DNA of 64,000 bases from Cladorhizidae sp. MBARI D1340-BT2 (GCA_028752905.1 JAQNBH010000006.1:23298311-23362310); one strand, 5' to 3'. Shown: positions 1 to 10,947, counted from the first letter of the stretch. Notes: a model not told the origin generated them from the letters alone. Numbers and translations: made by a program.

Positions 1-262
1 AGTGAGCAGAAAAGTGCCAACCGATCTTGTTATTATTAGTGGTACTTATTATAAAACGCAAAACTAAGAGCGCATTATACATTTATGGAGCTCAAAATCT
101 CTAAATTGCACATTGTAGCAATACGGTATATTATTTTCCAAATTCTTATACAATAAAAATATAAACATGGTTTTTGGTGTAAGCCTTCAGCTAAAGGATG
201 CATATACCTTGAATGTGCTGCTTGTAGTTATGATTTCTATGTATGATGTTTTGTACTTATGT

Positions 263-1757
263 AGATATGTACTCCCCACAACTTATGGTATCAATACAAG
301 TGTCCAGTCTTCAACAAAGCAACAGACATTTGTGTTGATGTTCTACCGAACAGCTAGGGGTTCCATAGCCATCAATAATGCAGAACATGAGAATGAGCAG
401 GAGCTTCTCTATGAAAACATCTCACTCACTATGTCTCCTGAAGGCATACAATATAATTTGGAGAAGCATGTGGCAGATGTAAGAACAAAACTGACTGGCA
501 AACATAAATATATGACATGAAATTGCTGACACTTTTTTGTAACAAAACAAAAAATGGTGGACAAATAGTTTAATGAAAATGTTTGATGCACTCCCCAAAA
601 ATCATGTTACAGATCTGTTTTATTTTGTAATCACATAGGTACATATGAGAAGATACGGTTGAAAATTGAAGAAGCTAAAGCAAAGCATAAAGCTTATTTC
701 GATTCCAAGCAAAAAAGAAGCTACAAACGGCAATAGGTATGTTTTTATGAATTAATGTGTACCTTTAATGTGTGCCTTTATATAAGCTGAATCAAATTAG
801 AGTCCCATTGTTGTTTCTGAGAAAAAATCGAAAGGCTAAGAATAATAAAATTTTCTGGATATATGTATTTCCGAGTTTTGATAAATGTTAGAATGTCCTT
901 GTCTGTTTTTTTGTGATATATTTTTTATCTATAGCTCGACCTTTACTGGATGTTTTTAATTTTATATTATTAACCTGTTGACCATCATAGATGATTATGT
1001 CGTTAAAAGAGGAATGCAAGGAAGGTATCCAGAAAAGGAGACAGGCTGGTGCAGGACTGGTTGGAACCCTATGTAATCGTTCATGTCTCACCCAAAGGAC
1101 TCTGCACACTGCAGGATAACAACCAAAACATTATGAAGGTTAAGTTTAATGTCTGGCTCTTGAAGCCTTACTTAACTAGAGAGATACCAGTTCAACATGA
1201 GATACCAACTTCCATCCAGTCACACAACACCAGTTCGAACAACCCTGGACCATCTGATGAGTTGAGTGATACAGCTTCCTCCCCTGGGAGTCCAGATAAG
1301 AGGCAGTGCCTAATCATTCGACAGACTAAGAAAGATAGTCTAGTCCTCCCACCACCTGATAGAAACACACCTCTCTCTAGTGAGCCAACATCAGACTGTG
1401 TTGTAACCAGTGTTACACAAGTTGTGCCTAGAATGCTTGGAAAACCCTTGCCTTGCAAACCACCTGTCCATTACAGAAAATTTCCTGGTGACTTTTTAAT
1501 AATTCTGCTGTCTGAAGCATGGCTAGAGGACACACACATAGATGAGGCGCAGGATCTACTTCGCAATCAGTTTCCAAAGATGGGTGGCTTCCAGTCCATT
1601 GGGTATGTGGCACCAGGAAGTGGAGGCTCAATAACTGGAACTCCGGTTTGGGATTATATCCAAATCATGAATACTGGCGGCCACTGGGTCTGTGTGTCCA
1701 GCATAGGAATGCCCAAGGGGACTGTGCGGGTGTATGACAGCCTCTATGCAGGAACCA
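263..1757 (+). pseudogene. Ginger-type transposase: integrase C-terminal region and start of Ulp1 protease (5' part outside window)
   Basis: Spliced-looking pieces of one transposase. The piece ending near 478 (before GTAAGA) carries INTSVQSSTK...FVLMFYRTAR, the region just after an integrase core in gypsy/Ginger proteins. The piece from about 639 has IEEAKAKHKAYFDSK, the usual helix after it, and meets TAG immediately before a GTATGT donor. From about 990 comes DYVVKRGMQ, then after a 1-nt frame change near 1044 DWLEPYVIVHVSPKGLCTL...LLKPY, the integrase C-terminal beta-barrel. A proline/serine linker leads into the first half of a Ulp1-type cysteine protease with GGHWVCV (catalytic His) and VYDSLYAG (catalytic Asp). 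The exon ends at 1757 before GTAAGA. The integrase catalytic core would lie left of the window. The frameshift and stop indicate a decayed copy. The family call is firm; the subfamily is inferred. Confidence 0.75.
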
Positions 1758-2252
1758 GTAAGAAATAACTTGAATGATAATATTTTACATGCTAAACTTT
1801 TAAAAAAAATTACACATTCTGATTAGGTGGATCAAGAATTAACTGTTGTCAATTTCCAACAACTTTTATGACATGCATTGGAAATTGAATAATGTCATTG
1901 GATCCAACAGTGTTGTTATATTTTAATCCTCTCGATTAAAAAATTGGGCTCCTTGATAACTACTGTTGTGAGCTTAGAAATCTATACTCAATTTTTTACT
2001 TGCATAGTATCTCAACTCAAGCATCACATTAAGAACCAGGGCCTTTCAAGAGTGTCAATTTCACCTAAATATGATTCACAGCTGAATATTAATGGCAAGA
2101 TGCCCACGTATGGTACAACAACGAACCCACTAAAATAGGTACAGTACGTGTTACCATTCAATCAATTCTTGTGAAATAAATAGTAGTTATACACGACAAA
2201 CAATTAATAGTTGTTTCGTTTGTTTGTTCTTACTGTTGTTGGATCATTGCAG

Positions 2253-2719
2253 AACTGGATACACTAAAATGCCTGGCATGGATGGAATTATATCAAGGAA
2301 GCCACCTGACCATACAGCAACCATACATGCATCAACAGGTTGGAGATGCCTGTGGTTTATTCGCCATTGCTGTAGCAACCGCATTATGCAATGGTGTGGA
2401 CCCATCAACAATAACATTTGATCAAACAAAGATGCGGTCCCACCTGATGAGATCATTCCAGACATATCACATCAAACTATTCCCTGTTCAAGGATGCCGA
2501 CGAGAAGCCACAAGCAAGAAGCTCAAAATTGTTCTCAGGGAACCATTGATCTGTGTTTGCAGACAACCCCATGACTGTGCCCTCACAGTGGCACAGTGCA
2601 GCAAGTTTAGTAAATGGTTCCAACAATCATGTACAGAGATTCCACCATCAGCCATCATCAACCGGGAGGAGGAGTGGAAATGTGGCAGTTGTTGGGACAG
2701 GGAATTGGGTGCCACTTAA
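2253..2719 (+). pseudogene. Ginger-type transposase: Ulp1 catalytic-Cys half plus PHD finger (last exon)
   Basis: This exon follows an acceptor (atcattgcag) at 2252 and its phase joins the exon ending at 1757 without loss of frame, completing an AAA codon. It reads LDTLKCLAWMELYQ, then QQVGDACGLFAIA, which holds the Gln and nucleophilic Cys of a Ulp1/SENP-type protease. Residues CVCRQPHD...CSKFSKWFQQSC.EIP...W.CGSC follow; this is a degenerate C-terminal PHD finger in which the usual second Cys-x2-Cys and the His are partly replaced. The stop at 2717-2719 is a natural end. Ulp1 enzymes remove SUMO-like modifiers and PHD fingers bind histone tails; what they do in transposases is unknown. The exon itself is open, but the gene upstream is broken. 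Confidence 0.78.
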
Positions 2720-3300
2720 ATAATTAAGACTGAATCTGTTTGTTCTTGTTGGGATTTTTTTCTGGGTAATTATGAATGTCTCATTTTCATGCAATAAACT
2801 GTCTTAGTTTTCTCCAATCTGTGAAATACTGGGAGATCCTAAACTTTCTGGTGGTCTTCCTAGGATATCATGGTTGACCTGGAAATATGTTTATTGTTTA
2901 ATTCAAGTTTTGCACAAGTTAAATTGTAGGATGGTGCTGAGGAACCACATATATATGCTCTGACCCTGTCCTTCTATCACTCCATCATCCAGAGAAGCAA
3001 AACAAAAGAAAAATTGTTCCTATCACTCCATCATCCAGAGAAGCAAAACAAAAGAAAAATTGTTCATCTAATTGTGATTATAGTTAATGGCAAGTATTCT
3101 CACTTGTCATATTACTTCTACCATGATGATAGATTTGTTGCTAAAACAATTTATTTCTATAGCTAGAGAGTAAAATTTAATAAAAAAAAAACAAAAACAA
3201 ATTTCTGAGAGAAATGAGGGTTGGCAAGTTACTTGCCATATTAGATACACCTCCCATGTTTTTACTCCAATTTATATATAGCTTGTGTATATATACACAC
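2720..3300. other. Non-coding 3' flank of the Ginger-type copy
   Basis: There is no convincing coding sequence. AATAAA occurs near 2793, a plausible polyadenylation signal for the preceding gene. A perfect 46-bp tandem duplication is listed separately. No terminal repeat of the transposon was identified. Confidence 0.5.
2974..3065. repeat. Perfect 46-bp tandem duplication
   Basis: Two identical adjacent copies (2974-3019 and 3020-3065) of a unit beginning CTATCACTCCATCATCC. The lack of divergence points to a recent duplication or an assembly artefact. Confidence 0.9.
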
Positions 3301-3309
3301 GCAACACAT

Positions 3310-3470
3310 TCATATTCAGCTATGACAGGTGAGATTTATATGGCAGGTGGGACTAATATGTCAGGTGAGACAAATATGGCAGGTGTCTGCAGGTGACTAA
3401 TATGGCAGGTGAGACTAATATGTCAGGTGATACTAATATGTCAGGTGAGACTAATACGGAATATGAATAT
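3310..3470. repeat. Left cluster of GACTAATATGGCAGGTGA-type short repeats
   Basis: About eight imperfect copies of an 18-19 bp motif (GACTAATATGKCAGGTGA). The same word recurs, in the same orientation, in the 5270-5590 cluster, with a hAT-derived coding fragment between them. Clustered short subterminal motifs are typical transposase-binding regions of hAT elements, so the pair probably marks the two ends of one element. No clean 8-bp target duplication was found. Confidence 0.65.
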
Positions 3471-3639
3471 GGAATAGTTTACCTGGCTAACGCAGGACGA
3501 CATAAAAACAAGACTGTTCCCAATGCATAACTATGGATGTGGAGTGAACCCAGTAGTGAGTAACTAATTATGAATTGGAAGTGTTGATAATATGGTCTGC
3601 AGCTTAGTGTGTTTGTGTGTTATGTGTTTATGTTGGGCA

Positions 3640-3925
3640 AATGTCATAGGTCGATGATGAGTATAAGATTACCATGTATGGGCAGAAACCAGAAGTGGGG
3701 GCTCCAGCCTAGTTAAGGGAGGAGTTGTTACTGCTCTGGGAGTTAGCTGAGTCTTGTAAGTGTCCTATATTGAATTATTAAGGTTGCTCTACTTAACCTT
3801 GCTAGCCTAGTGTATAGCTTAAAGGTAGAGTGGTGGCAGCATACCAACACTTAGTGACTGGCTCAGAGTATGTGGGTAATATCAGATTTGGTCCTGTCAC
3901 AACTGGTTGCAGTGGTGGGATTTTT
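3640..3925 (+). other. Possible LTR-retrotransposon 5' leader with primer-binding-like site
   Basis: Non-coding sequence immediately upstream of a gag. It ends CTGTCACAACTGG TTGCAGTGGTGGGAT, which resembles an LTR end (..CA) followed by a TGG-starting primer-binding region. A similar GGCGGCAGCAGTGGGAT word precedes the other gag at 20297-20312. No matching second LTR is present, so the LTR boundary is not established. Confidence 0.3.
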
Positions 3926-3961
3926 TTTTAACTAGAGAGATAGCTACTACCCTTGACATGA

Positions 3962-4700
3962 ATGGATACCAGAAGTAGGGCAAAGGACACTACAGAAGGA
4001 GAAAGGCGGAGTACTTCACCGCTAATGGACTCAGAAGATATTGGGGAAAGAGTGACAATGTCTGATATGCTCCGAATGTTTAAACTCTAGTCAGAGAAGC
4101 AAAAGGAAGACGAGAAAAGATGGGCGACCGAACGAGCGGAGGCCGAGGAGAAAAGAGATCAGAGATGGGAAAGATTGCTGATGACAGTGATAAGCGGAGG
4201 GGGCACTGGCAGGATAGAAGAATCGGACTCTGTTCCTACCCCCAGCCAAATCAAAGCACCCCGGTTCAGAGAAATGAAGGAAGACGAAGCCCCCCTGGAT
4301 TATTTAACGTTTTAGAGAGCCATATGGCTGCATACAAGGTCCTCAAGAAGGATTGGATGAGATATTTGGCTCCGGAATTCCGACCGGATGCCAACAGAGT
4401 ATATCTGGCAATGCAGCCGGATGTAAAGGAAGACTATGATCAAGTCAAACTAGCACTCTTGCGACTCTACCGTGTGACCAGAAAAGCTTACCGACAAAGA
4501 TTGGACAATCTCAAACGGAAACCAGACGAAGGATGGGAGGCTCTGTTGGGTCGTGCTGTCCTCACCATACGATGGACAGAAGGCTGCAAAACAATCCAGC
4601 AGGTAAATGATTTGTGTGCAGTTGATACTGTAATGAAGCTTATGCCTAGACATGTAGCACAGTTTGTGTCTGACAAGAAACCCAGCACTGCAGCTGATAT
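3962..4700 (+). pseudogene. Gypsy-type retrotransposon gag (SCAN-like), 5' part of a chimeric ORF
   Basis: A start at 3962 reads MDTRSRAKDTTEGE, then a charged coiled coil (RWATERAEAEEKRDQRWERL) and KAPRFREMKEDEAPLDYL. A TAG lies at about 4088 and a frame change near 4310. It then continues as FESHMAAYKV...WMRYLAPEF, YDQVKLALLRLYRVTRKAYRQRL, WTEGCKTIQQV and ARHVAQFV-like SCAN-type gag helices up to DKKPSTAADI. Gag proteins of this class package the RNA of LTR retrotransposons. No protease, RT or integrase follows: the frame runs directly into a hAT dimerisation domain. The open stretch that contains the junction is 4120-5019. One TAG and one frameshift mean the full gag is not translatable as it stands. 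Confidence 0.72.
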
Positions 4701-5019
4701 TGATTCACTTACTGTCTTCCTATTCTTGAATACAGAAGTGATTAATGGCTTAAAGTCTGAGTTACCTGAATATCTTGCAGCAGCTGAGGATGTTTTAGAT
4801 AGCGTAGACCCCATTGAGTGGTGGAAGTGCCATGAGGAGAATGGTAGATTGCCTAACTGGACTCACACATGTAGATTAGTCTTATTTGTGCAGCCTTCGT
4901 CAGCTGCAGCTGAACGTGCATTCTCAATTTTGAGCAATACCTTTTCTACGAAGCAAGAAACTTCTTTGAAGGATTACTTACAACTTTCTGTTATGTTACA
5001 GTACAACTATAGTCTATAG
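4700..5019 (+). pseudogene. hAT transposase C-terminal dimerisation domain fused in frame to gag
   Basis: After the gag the same frame encodes WWKCHEENGRLPNWTHTCRL followed by QPSSAAAERAFSILSN and KDYLQLSVMLQYN, the canonical hAT C-terminal (Dimer_Tnp_hAT) block. No other transposase region, such as the RNase H-like core or BED finger, is present. The domain lies between the two clusters of short repeats, as expected for the 3' end of a hAT gene inside its own element. The upstream gag therefore replaces or interrupts the rest of the transposase. The uninterrupted 299-codon frame across the join is unusual, but could be chance after a deletion. Confidence 0.75.
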
Positions 5020-5269
5020 ATAATTGTAACTGTTAAAATGTCTCGAATCTTGAATCCTTGATTGCCTATATTCTCTTTTTAAATGATGTAACAATTGTTT
5101 GTCTAAGCATTGAGAAAAAGAGGTATATTGAAAAGAAAAATAGGTGAATATTAGGAGCATAATTTCATAAAAGGAAAAAAATAGGTAGAATGAAAAGAAA
5201 AATTGGTGAATATTAGGAGCATAAAAGGAAAGAAAAATATGTAGAAATTCGAGCATAATCCGCCAGGGC
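5020..5269. other. AT-rich spacer with a local duplication
   Basis: Contains two near copies of AAAAATAGGTGAATATTAGGAGCATAA-like sequence (about 5138 and 5198). No coding signal was seen. Confidence 0.4.
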
Positions 5270-5590
5270 CTACTAATATGGTGGGACAATGAGGCATTTG
5301 ACGGGGCAGATCTAGGGTATCAGTAAGGGGGGTTTGGTATCACTACTAAGGTGAGTCAAGTTGCAGTTGTATAAATTTAAATGGGTGGGGGGGGGGTTAA
5401 ACCCCCAAAACACCCACCTGTATGACTAATATGGCAGCTCAGGTGAGAAATATGGCACAGGCGGGACTAATATGGCAGGCGGGACTAATAATTATGGCAC
5501 TATATGGCACTATATTTGTCCCGTTATCGTGAACATTTTCTGAGCGGGACAAATATGGCAGCGGGACTAATATGGCACGACACCTGCATA
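5270..5590. repeat. Right cluster of GGGACTAATATGGCA repeats with 12-bp inverted repeat
   Basis: At least six copies of (G)GGACTAATATGGCA, alternating with CAGGCGGGA. A perfect inverted repeat ATATTTGTCCCG (5512-5523) / CGGGACAAATAT (5545-5556) uses the same motif. The outer edge CACGACACCTG (5576-5586) is partly complementary to CAGGTGTC in the left cluster at 3380, a weak terminal-inverted-repeat candidate. Confidence 0.6.
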
Positions 5591-6417
5591 GCTACGCGAC
5601 CGCACCCCCCCTGACCCCCCAACCCCCATCCCCCCCACCCCGACTTCAAACAAACCTTCGCATTCTTCTGGCTATGTTTTCCACATGATTGCACATACCT
5701 CCGGGCTATATATTTTTTTACAGCAGCAAAACAAACAAAACCACAGTATGCATGCAGTCTCTGGGTATTCCATCTGCCATCTCTTTCAATGCCTCTCCAT
5801 CAACCTCTGGCATGGTAATGCCGGGCTTTGGCTAAGAAGGTTGGCCATCCGTTCTCCAGCAGTGGATGGTGTCGCTTGATTTCGGACTTTTATTGTTGTT
5901 GTTTATGGTTTTTGCGGTTTTTGTCTTGCTTTTTTAATTTTTACTGCTGTCTTTTTGTTACTGTTGTTTCGTTTGTGTGTTGGAACTTTTAGTAGCTTGT
6001 ACATTATATGAAACTATGTAATAAAACATTGATTTTTGATAACCTAAAATAAAAAAATAGGTATATATACGCAGGCGCGCCAGCCGCTTTTTATTTGGGC
6101 GGCCAATTCTACAAAAATTTGAATGTCTCACGAACTAAGTTCATGCTCAGCTGGCACTTAGAAGAAGTTCAGGCAAGCTAGGCATAAGAAACGCACCTGT
6201 TGGGGATCCCAGAAAGAGTTGCAGAATGCCACAGCAAGCAAGTCAGACAAAGCGGTCGCTTCTGAAGAAGGGCTCTCGGCTCGCGAGACATCAATTCTTG
6301 TGTCGACAAATAATGAAAAATGTAGGCTAGCGCTTTTTATGCTATTAACTTCTGGGACGTCCTCATCAACTTCAGCGCATACTGAGCAGTTCTATGGGTC
6401 TGGTTCTGAGAGAGCTG
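5591..6417. other. Unassigned sequence with a possible transposon 3' UTR
   Basis: Starts with a C-rich run (5605-5640). Around 6020 AATAAAAC and an A-rich tail resemble the end of a polyadenylated transcript or retroposon. A 64-codon ORF (5685-5879) and an 86-codon ORF (6219-6479) have no recognisable domain. GCGCGCC and other CpG-rich words at 6070-6300 stand out from the AT-rich surroundings. Confidence 0.3.
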
Positions 6418-6796
6418 ACTTCACTGGAGAGTTCCGCTTGATCAAGGACCGGAGTCTCGTGGAGGCTGTGAGGACGTGACAGTGTCGTTGTGGGAGTGCT
6501 CTGGTTGTCAAGACAAACCTGATGAACCTAGAGATGTATGTGAGAATTTAGTTGCCTTGTGACATTTGTGACAATTTGTCTGGCATATGTGAATATAGGT
6601 CTATGAATACCAGGAGCGTCATGTCTGCAACGGTTTGTGGCATGGGAAGCAACCTTCAAGAGTTCAGTCTATTTTGCCACTGAGCTTTCAGGACCACAAC
6701 ATACTGAGCAAGTGTTCTGAAAAGGAGGCTCTGTCAAGTTATTTGTCTGCCCCTACTAACCTGCACAGATTACGGGACATCGACCCTGTGATGTAA
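6418..6796 (+). CDS. Possible last two exons of an unrecognised protein
   Basis: An open stretch from about 6420 reads HWRVPLDQGPESRGGCED then WECSGCQDKPDEPRD, and ends at 6534 before GTATGTGAG. An acceptor (gaatatag) at 6598 is followed in phase by VYEYQERHVCNGLWHGKQ and 46 more residues to TAA at 6794-6796. Both splice sites are good and the phases match; AATAAA follows at 6853. Cys pairs are present (C-x2-C, later single Cys), but I do not recognise a family. There is no convincing first exon. It could be a host gene end or an unknown transposon. Confidence 0.35.
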
Positions 6797-6859
6797 AGGA
6801 CCTAAAGAGACAAAAAGAAAGAACAGTCAAGAATTTGTCTGGACAACTAGTAATAAAGT

Positions 6860-8765
6860 TCTAAAACAAACCTCAACTTGAGAGTCCTGCAATTTTTTTC
6901 TCTTTTTTATTTGTTGTTCTATTTTTCTTGGCGTGCCTACCTCTGTAATTTTTATTTTTGTCTCAAACTTTCAGTATTTTGGCCCTTTCTTCCGTGCAAT
7001 AAAACTCTAATTTTGAAAAATAAAATATATAATAATGGTCAAATTATAATACAATGAATGAGTGTACCTCATGAAAAATTCTGACCACTACTCTAAAAAC
7101 TGTCATAAAAATGTAATGCCACTTAGTTGGCCAATTACAAAGTTTTACTGCACCCATTGAAGCTTATTGAACAACAAGAACCACTTTAGTAGTTAATTTG
7201 ATGTTTTGTAATGAAGTCTGCCAAGAGTAGCCCTACCCCCCAAAAACATGTCTACTTGAGCCTACTTAGTACTACGACCTGTATGTATTATCTAACCCTA
7301 CCTAACTCCAATATTTAAAAGCTCTAAGATAATAAAAGCACTGTCATAGGGGTTACGGTTTAGAAGTTATGAGCCTTTGAAGGCGGACATTTTCCCCATT
7401 TTCTTTTCCTAGTCACAGTCCACGATTAAAAGCAGAAAAAGAAAAAAACAAGAAAAAAAAGTAAGGATCCATTGAAGAATAGTCACCTGGGCCGAGGAAA
7501 ATCCGATCTTCTGAAGTAGTCACCCGAGCCGGACCTTCTGAAGTATAGTCACTCGAGCACATTGGGAATTGGAGAGCAATTATGATCGCATGCTCAGGAA
7601 TGCATTCTGTAGGAAAGAAATAGCTAGCCCCACCCTAGCCTGAGCGGGTGTCACAGGAAATCTGGCATCCCAGGAAATTTGCACCCCCATTCCAGATATC
7701 CTAGGAAATATGGAATCCCGCCAGGAAATTTGGCACCCCTATTCCTAATATCCTAGGAAATTTGTAATCCCGGGGTTTTTTTTCTCTCCCTTCTCTCTCA
7801 CTCTTTTTTTTTTAATAGTTAGTTTGGCTATCTTTGTGATTCCAATGAGTAGCATTAGCATTAGTGTACCCAAGTGGACAGTCAGAAAGCATCAGCTAGC
7901 TCAAGTTCAACTAATTGCTAAATGTCAAATGTTGTCCACATTGATGTTAGAGGTTCTGTGATCAAGGGAAGAGGATGGAGGGCCTTCAATCTGGACTATA
8001 ATCTAGTCTGACAAAATGTACTTGGCAGATCTTCTCTGAATCCGTTCCAATAAAAGAATGCCCTTTATAAGATAAGGTTAGAATCTCTCAAGCCTTAAAC
8101 CAGACTTCTCTAAAGAGAGAAGAAAAGTGAAATTTGTCATGACCCGACCAGGATTTTTTACCATAATTTATGGCCATGACAGGCTAATCAATGAGCTTTG
8201 AGAGACTTAAAAAACTAACAGTAAGGGTCTGAATACAGTGTGTTTTATAGGGTGGAAGGCACAGCATAACCATAGCTTCTGACATTGATGTCCAACATTA
8301 ATGTCATGGCCTCAAGCAATACCTCCTGCTTGTCATTGGAGGCTTATGAAATCATTGGCATCGATCAATTTATATCATGACAAATACAATCTGAATCAGT
8401 TATATTTATAAATAGATAGATTATAACTATGCAAAGCCAGTATATTTAGTACCCCAGTCCCATACATTGATATAATAGATGTTTATAGAACAGTTACAGT
8501 GTTAATTATGACTACATTGACTACAGCACCATTTATAGTCTGGATCACTCCACACATCTTGAGGGACGGTTTGACAAGTGTCATGGAACAATTCCAAGCA
8601 GCTGTCACATGAGACCATTTTATTTCCATCCATGTTCTTCTAGTGAAAATTTTCTTGCTGGTCAGCGCATGATTGATCATCGAACTTACACAGCAAGCCA
8701 AGGTGAGTAGACTTTAGTTCTTGCAATATTGTAGCAATGTTTGTAACTATGAAACTATGTTTCAT
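6860..8765. other. Intergenic, no gene recognised
   Basis: AT-rich, no coding signal. Two short degenerate arrays occur: TCTGAAGTATAGTCACCCGAGCC-like copies at 7480-7560 and GGAAATTTGGCACCCC/ATCCTAGG copies at 7650-7775. The second is listed separately. Confidence 0.45.
7650..7775. repeat. Short array of CAGGAAATTTGGCACCCC / ATATCCTAGGAAAT units
   Basis: Four to five imperfect units of about 25-50 bp, e.g. CAGGAAATCTGGCATCC, CAGGAAATTTGCACCCC, CAGGAAATTTGGCACCCC, each paired with ATATCCTAGGAAAT. In style they resemble the subterminal clusters at 3.3 and 5.4 kb, but no transposase lies nearby. Confidence 0.6.
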
Positions 8766-8769
8766 TAGG

Positions 8770-9090
8770 TTGGACAGGGAGAGCAAAGACACATGTTCAA
8801 ATAAATTATAATTGATCAATCAGTCAACACATGTTTTCCTAGATATAGAATACACTGATTCATCGCCTATGAAGATTTCATGTAAGTAGGTTGGACACAG
8901 AGAGCCAAAGGTCATTAAAGTTGATCAAGGCATGTAATCCTAGATTTAGATATACTGTAACTCACCATCTATGATGTTTTCGTGAAGTAGGTTCGAAACA
9001 GAGAGCCAAGAGACATGTTCAAATAAATTGAAGTTGATCAAATCATGCCATCCTAGCCATAGAGTACTTTAACTCAGCTCCTATAAAGTA
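8770..9090. repeat. Minisatellite of about 110 bp (GGACACAGAGAGCCAA...AAATAAATTGAAGTTGATCAA)
   Basis: Three adjacent diverged units, each containing GTTGGACACAGAGAGCCAA, GACATGTTCAAATAAATTG and CATCCTAGACATAGAATACTGTAACTCACC-like words. The family recurs at 10730-10945 and 16150-16345. Confidence 0.75.
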
Positions 9091-9094
9091 AGGA

Positions 9095-10030
9095 CAGACA
9101 CATGGATGGATGTCGCAGAGACAGTGCACTTGAGCTCAATGGTATGCAAGTGAGCATTCTGATCTCGTGGTTATTAGTAAATATTTTACCATCAATTCTT
9201 GTTCAAGTAAGTCTGCAGTAAGTCTGTTGATAAATGATCACTAGTTACGGAGTAGAACACAGACTTGCTTCCATTGAGATTAAGTATGCTCCACCTGTTA
9301 GTTGACATTGTTATCTTTGGATTGGATCCTGTATACTCTAGTAAAAGTAATGCTACCCTTACTGGTGTCAGGACAGCTAGCTCCTACTAATACTCCTAGT
9401 AATGCCCAACCATGCCAGGAGAAATCTACAGGTAACTCTTTCCCTCCTGATATTAGCTAGCACCTACAATACCAAACAATCCTAGATGCTGATACAGTAA
9501 TACTGTAAATCGGAGTTCATTTTATTCTCAAGAGTGAATTCTGAGGGATTTCAGGCTAGCATGGTACCTATACAGCTGTTATTGGCTTGCAGAGACAGCA
9601 GTAAAGGTAAGGAAGAGACTGTTTATGATGACAATTTGTGATTGTCAGTAAGTTTTATATTTTTATCACTTCTTCCGCCCACTCACATAAACCAGAACAA
9701 GAAATAAAGTTTTAATATAATAATGCTGTAGCCTTCTGCATATTTACAGGTAAAAATCTGGTTTTTAGCACATGTCTTACAAAACATTTTGACAAATGTT
9801 CCAATTTGAAGATATGTAAACGAAACGAAATTTATTACATTCAAAATTGAGAGCATAATTTTCCATCCTCCAACAAAGACCATGTTAAATGAGACGATTA
9901 CATACATAATTTTTTTAAATTAGATCACAACACTTAAGCTGAGATGGAATTATTCTTACAAAATGTAAGCATCATCAGATATGGAGGGGTCAACTGTTAG
10001 TTTAACATTTACTCTACAAGCAAGATCACC
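9095..10030. repeat. Dispersed repeat family R2, copy 1
   Basis: Long stretches are recognisably the same as 12390-12915 and 62735-63640. Shared landmarks include GATGGATGTCGCAG, TTGCTTCCATTGAGATTA, GATCCTGTA.ACTCTAGTAAA, GCCCAAC.ATGCCAGGAGAAA and TTGGCTTGCAGAGACAGCAG. All frames carry stops; a non-coding transposon or segmental duplicate is likely. Confidence 0.8.
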
Positions 10031-10069
10031 ACTCAGAACCAGCTGGGCCAGGGAGATGTCTCTCAAACC

Positions 10070-10540
10070 AACTTAGTAAGAAGTCCTTAACAGAGATATG
10101 CAGGATGATAAGGTAGAGGCACTAAGCAACTGGATACACAGATGTAGCATGATAAACAGGGATGCTAGATGAGGTTGGGTAGAATTGATAATGGAGAGGA
10201 GAGCCATAGCAACCAGTAAACTACTAAATCAAGAATTGTGTCCATATACACATGCATGCACTTTGCTCCAGCTGCAACTAATCACCTGTTACTTCACTTC
10301 CCTAACCACAGGCAATAGCAACAAGGGTGCAGGGGGTAAAGGTCAGAAAAAACTGGTGTAAGCAGCTTAAAGACCAACTGAGCTTTTTAGCACAAGCTAG
10401 GCCTATACATAATCAGATAAAACTTCTGACAGCTGCTGTAAAGCAACAGACAGGTGTTTATCTGACTTTAACCATTTCTCCACCTTTGGTGCGGCTTAGT
10501 GCATGATGGCAAATAAAATATATTTAATGTTTAGATATTT
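10070..10540. repeat. Repeat family R2b, uninterrupted (empty-site) copy
   Basis: Matches 14040-14217 plus 15718-15920, e.g. GGGATGCTA.{3}GAGGTTGGGTAGAAT, CACTTTGCTCCAGCTGCAAC, GGTGCAGGGGGTAAAGGTCAG, TTTCTCCACCT.TGGTG. In the second copy the two parts are separated by 14222-15713, so this copy shows the sequence before that insertion. Confidence 0.75.
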
Positions 10541-10729
10541 TATTACACATTAGTTAGCTCAATCAGTGGATATTTCATGCCCTTTTACACACATGCTTCT
10601 AGTGACTTTTATCTTGCTGCTCAGTACATGATTGGGCATATTACTTCCACTGCAATTCAAGGTGAATAGACTTTAGTTCTTGCAATACTCTAGCACTATC
10701 AAACTATGTTGAAATAACATCAGTAAGTT

Positions 10730-10945
10730 GGACACAGAGAGCTGGCAGACATGTTCAGATTTATTAGAGCAGTCAAAACTTGTCATCCTAGACAGAATAT
10801 TCTAACTCACCTCCTATGATAGTTTCATGAAGTAGATTGGACACATAGAGCCAGAGGGACATGTTCAAATAAATTGAAGTTTAGCAATTAGTAAAATCTT
10901 GTCACATCCTAGCCATAGAATACTGTAACTCACCTAATATAAAGT
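10730..10945. repeat. Minisatellite family of about 110 bp, second locus
   Basis: Two units with GTTGGACACAGAGAGC, GACATGTTCA.AT and ATAGAATACTGTAACTCACC, as at 8770-9090. Confidence 0.7.
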
Positions 10946-10947
10946 AA

